In this document: positions 11,723 through 21,588 of the stretch, piece after piece
Layout: the number at the start of each line of letters is the position of its first letter
How positions within the stretch are numbered: the first letter of the stretch is position 1
NCBI GenBank assembly: GCA_025506515.1
Contig: CM046452.1
Location: 75,122,876 to 75,186,875, forward strand
DNA: 64,000 bases
Direction of reading: 5' to 3'
DNA from: Flaveria trinervia
Taxonomy: Eukaryota; Streptophyta; Magnoliopsida; Asterales; Asteraceae
Translations under genes and position numbers: made by a program
Notes under the pieces: model-generated
What the model saw: only the letters and a program-made list of their open reading frames with translations
Databases searched by the model: none
Told to the model about the DNA's origin: nothing

Positions 11723-12517
11723 TGTAGAGAATATGCATAGAGGCTGAAGCAACTAAAAACTTTCTACATACATGCTGCACAAGTACTGAAGAAGAATGCT
11801 TCGGAAGTTTCACACATGCAACATAAATATTTTAAGTGTGAAATCTTCTGAAGCCAAAACCAATATCTTCCGAAGCCAAAGATGAAGTCTTCCGAAACTT
11901 TAGAGACAAAGTCTTCCGAAGCCTCAAATCTTGAAGACAGATTTCTTCCGAAGACTTTTAGTAACATGCTTTATCTGATGTACTATTCCATAAAGCTGGA
12001 CACCTTTCCATTGTTTCTCTGTAAAGTCACCAACTTACATGAGTTGGTGAAAAGGTCCATGCTTTTGATAACTATACATTGAGGTATTGAGTCTGTAACT
12101 TTTTACTTCATGTACTTTATCCTTTTTGTAATAGATAAGGATGTGAGCTATGGCATGTCATAGTCACAAAATCAAAAAGGCAATCTGCCTTTTTGACTCT
12201 ACGATTGATTTTGTTTTGAGTCTAGTCAATTATATCCAGCTGGCTTTCATAGTATGGCTGGCTGTAGGATGTAGTATAAGTATCTCATGTTCTTGTAACT
12301 TTATTAATTTGCTTTGTAACACTTGTAATAGAACATAGAGAAAGCAATATAGTGCAATTTTGAAAACCATATACTTGTGTTCTTGTGTTCTGTCTCTTAC
12401 ATTACTTGTGTTCATAGTGTCTTATTGTGGTTAATCCAGTTTACTGTTTGTTTGAGTTTAGTTAATCTCTTCTTTGTGTTGTTGTGTTGTAAGTGAACCC
12501 CTTTCACCGATCCTGCA
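11723..12517 (+). mobile_element. Solo LTR of Copia family A
   Basis: A 795-bp segment bounded by TG...CA that matches, in plus orientation, the LTRs of the element at 44768-56952. Both carry clustered TTCCGAA/TTCGGAA motifs near the 5' end, then a block with GATAAAGCATG or its counterpart, TATAAGTAT as likely TATA box (about 12273-12282) and a GATCCTGCA end. Flanking pentamers are GGGGC (11718-11722) and GAGGC (12518-12522), a target duplication with one change. No internal region remains, so this is a solo LTR from intra-element recombination. It is more diverged than the two LTRs of element A are from each other, so it is older. Confidence 0.85.
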
Positions 12518-12624
12518 GAGGCTTTGCCTCTTATAGAAGATGTCTAGGGTTTAAACCCAAGCAATGGTGTAATTTTGTGTAATGTAGTAGTATGATATAT
12601 TTGTTGTAAAAAGATAATAAAGAA

Positions 12625-12964
12625 AATTGCATAAGTAGTCTGTATGGTTGATCATATTGCATGTTTAGTTCTCGGACTTTGAAAATTACAGATTTAGTCC
12701 TAACTTTTGTGTACTTATTGTGCTTTTGGTCCTTAACATCAAATTCTTCTAACTCTCATGCTTTTTATAATAATTGGACTAACTTTTAAATTAAGGACCG
12801 AAGTGCAATGTCATCATAAAAATTTAGATTAACTTTGTAATTTTATAAAAAATTAGAGACCAAACTTGCAATCACAATACAAATCTTGGACTAACTTTGC
12901 AATTTTCAAAGTGTGAGAACAAAACATGCAATCCGGTAAAATCATAGGTATCATTTATGTAATT
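12625..12964. mobile_element. Fold-back MITE with ~75-bp terminal inverted repeats
   Basis: The left arm (12625-12700) and the reverse complement of the right arm (about 12888-12964) align over about 75 bp at roughly 70% identity. They share AATT.CATAA, ATTGCATGTTT, GTTCTC, ACTTTGAAAATT and TTAGTCC. The 340-bp size and GTCCxxAACTTT-type interior resemble common plant MULE-like MITEs. A target duplication is not clear. Confidence 0.6.
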
Positions 12965-14514
12965 ATCTCTATTTAATAATAGTTTACCATCAAAAGGTTT
13001 TGGATTAAACTAAAAACAAACAACTAACGAACTCCTACGCTACAACACACCAGTGTGCAAACACACATGACATACCTCATCTAACTTTCGATCTACATCC
13101 GTCGTCAGCCATCACACAACTTCATCTTCTAGGGTTTCTATTCAAAAACACTGATTCACAGGCTTCAACTCATTCCACCATAAAACAACTTATCATCCTC
13201 AATTCGATTGTAGAGTCCCCTTTACCATCGATTAATGCTGCAAAAATCGTGAAATTATATGGATCCTGTTAAATATTTTAGTGTAATGGATTGATTAATG
13301 ACCAATGTGATCATAGTATCCATCAAACTAGTTAGGAGGTGCGGAGTGCAGGCTTATTTGAGTGTATTATGATCTTCGAAATTGAAAACCTTCTTAAAGG
13401 CGAAGACCCTAAGCAATGGGGGTTGCCCCCTTGGCGAGGGTCCGGGGGCAGCGTCCTCGAGAGCGGGGTCCAAGGGGCGGCAGCCCCTGGCGGGATCCAA
13501 GGGGCATTAGCCCCTGGCGGGGTCCAAGGGGCAAAGCCCTGGCTGGGGTCGAGTGTAAATTTTATTTCGCTAAACATTGCTTTATAAAAAAATGCACTAA
13601 AATTTGATTTTCCCGAAATTTCACATGTGAAATTAGAGGGTAAAAAATGTAAATTTTCAATATGAAAACTGCCTCTGACAGTTTCATCCATTCCTTGCAA
13701 AATGGTGATTTCGAATCAATTGATGGTCACTCTTTTCTTTTGCTGTTCACGAATTCTCACACACCGATCATACTTGTTCTTGAATTGAGTTTTATCCAAT
13801 TGAAATTTGGTGAGAACTCAAATAGTTTCGATCTGATAACGTTTCACGACTCTCAATTAATCACGGATATTCTCTACAGATTCAATGTCTTCCACTCAAT
13901 CGCGAAACTTCACTACTATTCGACATAACTCTTCACATTTGTCATTGTTATCCAAAACACTCTCCGATGCAAGTACTCAAAGCTTATCTTCCATCCTCAA
14001 CAATCTACGCGTTATATGTTAACCAATCCCTTGCTGCTCTTAAGTTGGTATTTCTTCTCTTCATCTTTCTAGTGCTGGGTGTGTTTATATGGAAATCCTT
14101 GTTATTTTATTATGTTAAAAACTATTAGATATGATTGAACCACATTGTTATCAACTAGACAACTAGCATTAGACAGTCGTATTTGCATTTAAGCAATACC
14201 ATATTAGTTCTGATGCATGTATGCATGTCTAGATTATAGTAGAAATATAATTTATCAACATAATGGATATTTTTTTGGTGACAACTTGAAGCAGGTGGTA
14301 TTAGTTAGATTTTTATGTTCTTGCTTGAAACATGAAAATGAACTGAAGTTTACTTTTAAATAATTCTACTTAGTAAATTATTGAAGTATTAAAAAGTTAG
14401 AAATTGGAAATGCTTCTCATCATCTAGATGGAACAGAGATAGCCTTTCTTCTCTGGTTTAGTTTTATTCACTTAATTAAAAAAAAAGTTAAATATAAATG
14501 CCTAGTTGATGTTA
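12965..14514. other. Intergenic with GC-rich hairpin minisatellite
   Basis: No convincing gene. An open frame at 13662-13928 follows the minisatellite but shows no family I recognise. The 13421-13555 minisatellite stands out as GC-rich in AT-rich DNA. The rest is unremarkable. Confidence 0.5.
13421..13555 (+). repeat. GC-rich minisatellite, ~27-bp units, each able to form a hairpin
   Basis: Four to five units on the pattern GCGGGGTCCAAGGGGC-N3/4-GCCCCTG. The units at about 13470, 13497 and 13524 are clearest; outer units are degenerate. Each unit holds a self-complementary core (AGGGGC then GCCCCT) with a 3-4 nt loop. Proline-rich open frames across it on both strands are side effects of the repeat. 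Confidence 0.75.
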
Positions 14515-15430
14515 GGTATACACAATGGAACTAAGTCTTTTAACGAACTGAACCGAACTCAGCTCCGCTCGAACTCGGTTCGGTTTTAAACCGAACGGCT
14601 CGGTTCGGTTTGAATTTACAAATTTGAGCGTAAACTTCATGCTCGAATTCGGTTCGGTTTTAAACCGAGCGCTCGGTTTCGCTCGGTATTGCTCGGGTTT
14701 GTTTGGTTTCGTGTTATAATTTAAAGCAAAACTAATCATCCATTCAAAAGTTTCAAAATACTAGTTCCAACCGTAATATTTTCACCAATGCTTGTGTAAA
14801 TGTTCTTTAAAAACCATATTATAAAAAATATCTAACATCAAGATATCGCAATTAGGAACAACTGAACAATGTCAGCTTCGAACAAAGTTGAACTTCGGAC
14901 TTTAGAGGTTGATTGCCGAAGGTGGGATGCACGATCAGACTATTGCAGGTCGGACTGCCGAAGGTCGGGGTCGTATGTCAGAGTGTTGGAGGTCGTGGAT
15001 TACTTGTCTAAGTGTCGGAGGTCAGCGCCTCATCAGTCGGTAGGGAGGTGGGGGATACAAGGGACGGCCGGGAAGGGGTGATGGGTGGAACGGTGAACGG
15101 ATTTTGAAATGTGAAATGATGATTTGATTATATAATTAAAGCTTTACAGTTGTTGATTCTTAACTAAATAATTAAAATAGTGGTAAGTGATAAATAACTA
15201 AATAGTTAACAATTATATAATATATATAAACTAAATCTAAAAAATTATTCGAGCGAAACCGAGCGAGCGACAAACGAGCGTACCTTTGCTTGTGCTCGGT
15301 TCGTTTTCAAATCGAACCGAGTTGCTCGATTCGTTTACAACCGAGCCAAAATTCGAACAAACAAAAATCCAAACTTTTTTGGAACGAGTTCGAACGAGCT
15401 TCGAACGACAAGCTATTTGAACAGCCTTAA
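14515..15430. mobile_element. GCTCGGTT-rich nonautonomous element with inverted ends
   Basis: The left part (14535-14715) is dense in CGGTTCGGTTTTAAACCGA and GCTCGGTT words. The right part (15245-15428) is dense in the complementary AACCGAGC, GAACGAGCTTCGAACGA words, so the two ends are broadly inverted. The right end reads, on the other strand, AAGGCTGTTCAAATAGC, typical of hAT-like ends. The middle has GGTCGGA-rich sequence (14870-15070). Exact ends and target duplication not resolved. Confidence 0.5.
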
Positions 15431-15737
15431 GTGATCACAAACACATGAAAACAGTAATAGCAAGACAAGGATGTAATGTTTTTGAGTCACTTTGACCTAT
15501 GTCCACTGCTAGTAAGAGTTTTCTTATTAGCTCAGTACAAAATATATCACATGACTATGGAATGTACAAAACAACGTGTGAACCAAGAAAAACAAAACAG
15601 GCCTTCAAACTCTAATCAATAGAGCCACGCCATTTCTTCTAATGTTAACCCATAAGGCCCTCACTAACCCAACAATTGAAGAAAAGACTATAAGGCTATA
15701 ATAAGAGAAATACCGCCTTGCTAAAAATGTAAATAAA

Positions 15738-15900
15738 GGATTGTTTGACAATTTTAAATGATTAAGTGGTAAATCAATAAAAGATATTGAAAAGTTAAGA
15801 AGAGGTTAGAAGACCTTAGAAGTGATAGGTTCATGTATTCTTCATGCAGACGTCAAGAATATGTTTTTTAATGAAACGTTTTCCAAAAATCAAACAGTTT
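15738..15900. mobile_element. Possible short hAT-like MITE
   Basis: Left end GGATTGTTTGACAATTTT; right end on the other strand AAACTGTTTGATTTTTGG. The interior ATGATTAAGTGGT resembles the first part of common plant MITEs. Weak inverted ends, no target duplication established. Confidence 0.33.
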
Positions 15901-16669
15901 GCGCAGACGTCAAGACTTCAGAACTTTTCATATGTTTCGTTTCTTATTGATGTTTTGGTTGACTCACAAATAATTTATTAGTTGCTGTGAATTCTAACTC
16001 TTAGTTCACCATGGTTCTTTTTTAACTACATTAAGCTACTATGGTTTGCATTTATAAACATTTGACCAACCCATTAAAGATTTTCCAAAATCCTATTGGG
16101 AATAAACTGAGTTTCTTCCATGTTGTCCATTAGATTATCTAGCTTACGAGGCAACTGTTGTTCGATATTTTAAGTAAAATGTAGCCTTGGTCTTTAGACC
16201 CTTACCTGTAAACACTGTTATGATGTAGATGTCACATGCCCTTAATCTATTTTGCATTGGTGGTCAACTTATAGATGCTTTGGATGACTCATAGTTATAA
16301 ATTGCTCTTTGATACCTTTTGTTTTTAAATTCATAATATATTGATAGATCTAATCCTCATGATTATAGAATGGCAACCAATTGACTAGCCTACATTGTTT
16401 TCGTCACCTCGAGGATCATGTAGCTGCTTCTATTAATTCTGTAAATAGGTTAGTATATCTATTAGTTTACCATCAATGTGTTTAATCCTACTAGCTCATG
16501 AATTTGGTGAAAAAGTGCAATTCGATATGCAGCAATTGTGTTTTACCAGTAGCAAATAATTTATTTAAACACAAGAATTCATTTATGAGAATTTGAACTT
16601 ACACAAATAGTTCCATAAGCTCCATGAGTGTACAAGTAATATGTTGTTTAGTGTACAACAAAATGCTAT
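15901..16669. other. Intergenic, no gene seen
   Basis: AT-rich spacer before the MULE-type MITE. It starts with GCAGACGTCAAGACTT, which echoes GCAGACGTCAAGAAT 60 bp earlier and may belong to the preceding element. Nothing coding is supported. Confidence 0.5.
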
Positions 16670-16679
16670 TAGTTTTAAC

Positions 16680-17330
16680 GAATTTTTAAAAAAAATGGGG
16701 TTAAGAGAGAGAGACGTGACAAGGGGGTAAAATCTTGAGGATTTGATACATTAGGGGATTTGTAAACATGTCATTTGTAATTTTGTTAACAAATATGTTA
16801 TTTAAACATATTATTTTGTTAACAAATGAATTTAAAACACGGACTTAAACATGCTATTTTTTAACGCATAAACGTGAACAAAAATATAAGCTCATCAAAT
16901 ATTCGTGTTCATTCTCAACATGTTATTTTGTTAAGAAATAAACTTAAAACACCAACTTAAACATGATATTTTGTTAACGCATAAACGTGAACACAAATAT
17001 GAGCTCATATCAAATATTCGTATTCATTCGTATTAACACATTGATAACCATAATAAATAAATCAGATAACCGAGAATCGGAGCACCTAACTTAAGTTATA
17101 AATAAATAAATAAAGGGTTTTGAGAACCCGCCATTGCCAATGGCAAGTTCTCAAAAGAGTCACATCACACATTCAACCCACATTCACATGTCACCATCAC
17201 CAACCAACCCAATCAAAGATGAAGAAGAACCCGCCCCTAACAGGGGCGGGAACCCCTGATGTGCCAAATCCCCAAAATTTTACCCTCTTGTCACGTCTCT
17301 CTCTCTTAACCCCATTTTTGAAAAAAAATC
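16680..17330. mobile_element. MULE-type MITE with perfect 10-bp target duplication
   Basis: A 651-bp element with TIRs of at least 65 bp. Left arm after the first bases reads ATGGGGTTAAGAGAGAGAGA then CGTGACAAGGGGGTAAAATC; the right arm is its near-perfect inverse (about 17258-17330). It is flanked by TAGTTTTAAC at 16670-16679 and again at 17331-17340. A 9-10 bp duplication with long TIRs is the Mutator-like signature. The interior has a ~115-bp tandem duplication (about 16805-17035) and two compact hairpins near 17115-17155 and 17229-17252. No transposase. Confidence 0.85.
16805..17035 (+). repeat. Two-copy tandem repeat (~115 bp) inside the MITE
   Basis: Both copies run TATTTTGTTAA(C/G)AAAT through TTTAAAACAC or CTTAAAACAC, ACTTAAACATG, TTAACGCATAAACGTGAACA, GAGCTCAT or AAGCTCAT, to ATTCGT(G/A)TTCATTC. 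Differences are scattered substitutions and short indels. Confidence 0.7.
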
Positions 17331-17340
17331 TAGTTTTAAC

Positions 17341-17968
17341 ACGTTGAACCACCTTGCTCATTCTAGCACCTCAAATCATTAGAATGCAATTACTTTAGTC
17401 CTTGTTCTATATGTTAACGATATCATGTTATGTAGTGCTTGATCATGGTTCGGCTCTGGTTATGCTTTGGTTGGTCTCATTGAAAACCACCTATGGTTTC
17501 ATCTCTTTGTAGTTTATTCCATTCATATCATATCAAACAAGTATTCCATTGATATCGATATCGATACCGATAGTGCTAATGCTCGACCCAACCCAGTATA
17601 ATCACTTGGACCGGGTCAATCAAGGAAACAAAATTACCACCCAACTTGACCCTCTTTTCACGTGAGCTTCAAACACCAAGAATCCTATTTGCCGACAAAA
17701 CACCCAACGACCTCGGGTCTCCTACATTTTCCACCACCAGATCACAACCCTCCATGCATCCAACGGTCACCATCACACCATCTTGGATCTCAAACAACAC
17801 CACCACATTCACACCAAATCAAAATCATCACTAAATCATCACACTCTTCACTGAAGCTCAGCTCAAACCCCAAAAACCTCCAAACATTTTCTTGATTTCA
17901 ACCCATATTTTCAAGAACCATCAATCCATCATATTTCTTGATTTGAACCCAAAGTTTCAAGAATCATC
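17341..17968. other. Upstream region and probable 5' UTR of the methyltransferase gene
   Basis: From about 17640 to 17968 the sequence turns C/A-rich and T-poor (CCACCACATTCACACC type), typical of a plant 5' leader. Short open frames there are compositional. No start better than 17969 is seen. Confidence 0.5.
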
Positions 17969-19093
17969 ATGGGTTTCACAATGGGGTTGAATCTACTCCT
18001 CTTGGTAGCGATGGTTGCCACCAATATCCTCTCACTTTACCACCTCTCCACCACCATGATCTCCACCAAACCCACCGGAAACCCCAACCCTCCGGTCCCC
18101 GATCATCTTCTCCGGCAGCTTCAGACCATACGCGCCACCATCAACCACCTCACGCGCCTCCAACCCAACCCATCTGCTCAAACCACCACCGCCACCGCCA
18201 CCACCGCCGTCCCATCGGACCTTTTATTGTACACCCAACTCTCTCCGATCGCCTCCGCCTGCCGGCACCACCCTGACCTCCTCCACCAGTACATGAACTA
18301 CACCCCTTTCGCCACCTGTCCGCCACCGTCCTCCGCCGCCGCGGAACCCTTGATCCTCCGCGGCTGCCACCCTCTACCCCGCCGGAGATGCTTCTCCCCC
18401 ACCGCTACCAAACAACCATCTTCACTTCCGACGAACCCCTTCTCTCCGATGCCCGAAAATTCCATCTTGTGGAGCAATTACAAGTGTAAATCTTTCGATT
18501 GTTTCAACCCAGATCTAGGGTTTGATCTAAAGAAAGAGAAAGCAAAGTTCTTGACTTACAAATCGGATCTTGATCTCCCAATTTCCCAATTGATCGACAT
18601 TGCTAAAAAGTCGAAGTCGGTTCTCCGGTTAGCTTTGGATATCGGTGGTGGTACGGGCACTTTCGCCGCGCAAATGAAGCAAGAGAATGTGACGGTGGTG
18701 ACCACCACAATGAGCTTTGGTGCACCCTACAGTGAGGCTGTTGCACTCAGGGGTCTGGTGCCTTTGCATCTGCCATTGCAGCAGAGGTTGCCTGTGTTTG
18801 ATGGGGTGTTGGATCTTGTTCGATGTGGGCGTGCGGTGAACAGGTGGATACCGCTGCAAGCGATGGAATTTTTGCTGTATGATGTTGATAGAGTGTTGAG
18901 AGGTGGTGGGTTCTTTTGGGTTGATCGATTTTTCAGCAAAGGGGTGGATCTTGAGAAGGTTTATGGGCCTTTGATTGGGAAGTTGGGGTATAAGAAGGTG
19001 AAATGGGCGGTTGCGAAGAAGACGGATGCGAGTGGTGTTAAGAATGGGGAGGTGTATCTTACTGCACTTCTGCAAAAGCCGGTTTCAAGATGA
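17969..19093 (+). CDS. SAM-dependent methyltransferase-like protein with N-terminal signal anchor (At1g29790 type)
   Basis: Intronless 374-residue protein. Residues ~8-28 (LNLLLLVAMVATNILSLYHL) form one hydrophobic segment, consistent with a type II signal anchor for the secretory pathway. Residues ~35-150 are Pro/Ser/Thr-rich and low-complexity. From WSNYKCKSFDCF onward the chain is conserved: the SAM-binding motif I LDIGGGTGTFAA lies at residues ~223-234, and later blocks include FDGVLDLVRCGRAVNRW and FFWVDRFF. This is the plant family of putative methyltransferases typified by At1g29790. The methyl acceptor is not known, and Golgi location is inferred from the anchor and relatives. The ATG precedes the hydrophobic anchor directly. 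Codons are GC-rich in the N-terminal half relative to surroundings. Confidence 0.88.
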   Translation: MGFTMGLNLLLLVAMVATNILSLYHLSTTMISTKPTGNPNPPVPDHLLRQLQTIRATINHLTRLQPNPSAQTTTATATTAVPSDLLLYTQLSPIASACRHHPDLLHQYMNYTPFATCPPPSSAAAEPLILRGCHPLPRRRCFSPTATKQPSSLPTNPFSPMPENSILWSNYKCKSFDCFNPDLGFDLKKEKAKFLTYKSDLDLPISQLIDIAKKSKSVLRLALDIGGGTGTFAAQMKQENVTVVTTTMSFGAPYSEAVALRGLVPLHLPLQQRLPVFDGVLDLVRCGRAVNRWIPLQAMEFLLYDVDRVLRGGGFFWVDRFFSKGVDLEKVYGPLIGKLGYKKVKWAVAKKTDASGVKNGEVYLTALLQKPVSR

Positions 19094-19117
19094 TGATGAT
19101 GATGATGATGATGATGG
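19089..19117 (+). repeat. (TGA)8 microsatellite containing the methyltransferase stop codon
   Basis: The stop TGA at 19091-19093 is the first of eight consecutive in-frame TGA triplets, followed by TGG. Confidence 0.95.
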
Positions 19118-21588
19118 TTTCTTTTTGATTCTTAAGGTATGAATTATGTAATATATTGCTGTTTAGGTTATGCATATTGCATATCATGTTTAAATTTTGG
19201 TTATCTCTGTAAATGAGAACAAAAGGAACAATAGCTGCTTGTGAAATGATAGGTGGGAAGTTCATTTATGTTCGTCTATGTAATAAACGATAGACGAAAT
19301 TGAACGCATGTCCCTTTTGTTTATTTATGCTCGTAAATGTTCCTGTATGATCATTAGTTTATTCAAAGAAGTTGAGTCTAGACCATTTTAAAACCATTAA
19401 GGCATTGACCGAGTCGATCTCATATGGTTGTTCAGTTTAACCTGATATTGATGGTATTTAGACTTTATTATGAATCTTGTTGTGTTCATTTATGTTCGCT
19501 TGTGTTCATTTTCTTAACGAACGAAGATGAACAAGTAATGTTGTTCATTTAAGTGTTTTTGTTCCTTCTTGCTATTTTGTTTGTTTAGAGGCCTAGTTTT
19601 GATGGTTACAAGAGTTTGAAATTCCATAGTTGGTGAAGTTCAATGTAAATCTAGCAATCTATCATGGATTCCAAGATTGTAAGACTGAAATTAAGATTGA
19701 AATTCCATAGTTGGTAAACTTTAATTGAAATGTAGGATGATTGATGCGCAGGAAAAAAAGGCTTGCACCTTGGCGCTAAAAACCATTGCATCGGTGGGCC
19801 TTGTGCTTTTTAAAACCAAGATTTGAACAATGTGAACTTTTACACAAGCAATATGTCTAATATTCAGAATATTAATAAAATTATTCTTGTTTCTGCAACA
19901 GGTGCTAGATGCCAAGAAGCTCAAATCAGCCTAAATAGGAGGTAAGTCAGTTTGGAAGACCAGTTTGCTTGATTTCTGTTAGCTTCAAATCAATAGCTAG
20001 TTCTTGGTGTCTTTATGCATCAATATATGTGTTTTAGTTTACACGCATTTAAGTAAAGATCAAGATCACCAAATACATGTAACTTGCAAATACATTCATT
20101 TTTGTAACCTGCAAATACGCATTAGCAGGCATGTTTCGACTTTGATTGAACAAATCATTTGCTTGCTCTTAGCCATGTCGGCTTTCTCTGGACTCTATTG
20201 TCCAGTTGAAGAGCTGACTTTGATTTGTTGGACTTGGTTCAGTAGATCAAGGATCTAAAGTACTTGGTCATTTGGGGCTCTTTTATATAATAGAATTTAG
20301 TAGCGATTAAAGGCTTTTTATGGACTTGGTTTTGATAGAAAATAGATGGTTTGATAATTTGGATGAAGGAGTTGCACAAAACTGATTGTTTCCTAGACCA
20401 GTTTTGATTCCAAACAGGTTCATGTCGGTATTGATTTCAAGTCAAAAATCGGTTTGGTTAAAACCGCTTCACTTCAGTAAGTGCGTAGGTGTTAATATAA
20501 AAATTGTTTATTTTGTACAATTCGTGCTATATGTAAATGCATATATATATAGACACGTCATAAATGTGGTTTCAACCTAGACATACATTAAAATTTTTGA
20601 GCTGTTAAAAAGACAAAAATAATTCAATCTAGTGATCTTAGAGGGGTGTGAAATGTTGTTCTCTTTCTTAGAGGTCAAGGGGTTCAAGTCCCAAGATAGA
20701 CTGCTTAACAAAATTAAAAGTAGATTAAATAAGTACATGAGTTGTTTTAAAAAAATCTAAAATTGAAATTAAAGTAGATAAAGCCAACAATTCAAACCAC
20801 CTCTGAATAATGTTATCATTAACAAATGACTTTACATGTATTATAATTTACAGTATGAAGTTGTATATGGCCTTTACATGCAACTATCGTTTTGACCCCA
20901 TATGTACAAAAGATGAAAATGTAAGGTATTAATTTACAAAAGTATGACTTTGATTGGATGTTAATCACTAAAGTGTAGATATCAGAACTATAAGAAGATT
21001 ATGATCAAGTGAAACAGCTTAAATCATAGTATTATAAAATAGTAATTATACAGTTATCGTAGTTTCTTATTTAACATCCCTATGCATGTATGTGTGTGTA
21101 AGGAAGCAACTTCTATGCTTACTGAACTCAATGTGTTGACTTATTGAAGAGCCAAAGGAAATACTTGCAACTATACAAGAAATAAGTTTTACAATTGCCA
21201 TATACCACCATCCCTCTTAGTGCATAGTAAATACTACATATTTATTACCTCAAAACTTTCTAGCAAACATCACTGACACAAAAACACAAGTTGGTCACAC
21301 ATCCAACCTTAACCCATACAAATAGACACAAAAAATTTCTAACTTGTACCCATAAAAAGAATAAGATGTATTATTAAATTTGTACACAATGATCCAGGCC
21401 CGCCTAACCCATACAACCTTAGTTTCTAACTTGCACCCAGTTGACCCATTAGAGGTCTGACATAAAGCCAAATCAATTTAACTTTTGAGTAACTCAGTCA
21501 AGATTGATACCTCTAGAAATAACATAACAATAAGTAAAAAATAATATATAGCCACTAATGGTTAAACCCCGATGATGTTACAGGCGTA
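19094..21588. other. Intergenic between methyltransferase and NRPC2 3' ends
   Basis: The methyltransferase (plus) and NRPC2 (minus) converge here. The region contains TGTTCATTTATGTTCG-type repeats near 19265-19560 and a Pol III-like SINE at about 20610-20780. No gene supported. Confidence 0.55.
20612..20780 (+). mobile_element. Possible tRNA-derived SINE
   Basis: Contains GGTTCAAGTCC (20681-20691), a good Pol III B box. It is preceded about 55 bp upstream by TAGTGATCTTAGAGGGG, a degenerate A-box-like word, a layout typical of plant SINEs. Ends not defined. Confidence 0.4.

Noticed and set aside
13332..13700. Proline-rich protein candidate over the GC-rich minisatellite
   Set aside because: The repeat is open on both strands; no conserved motif outside the repeat.
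17646..17895. Two overlapping open frames upstream of the methyltransferase
   Set aside because: C/A-rich leader composition; not conserved blocks and not in frame with the protein.
18629..19075. 148-residue open frame antisense to the methyltransferase
   Set aside because: Shadow of a strongly coding plus strand with a recognised SAM-binding motif.
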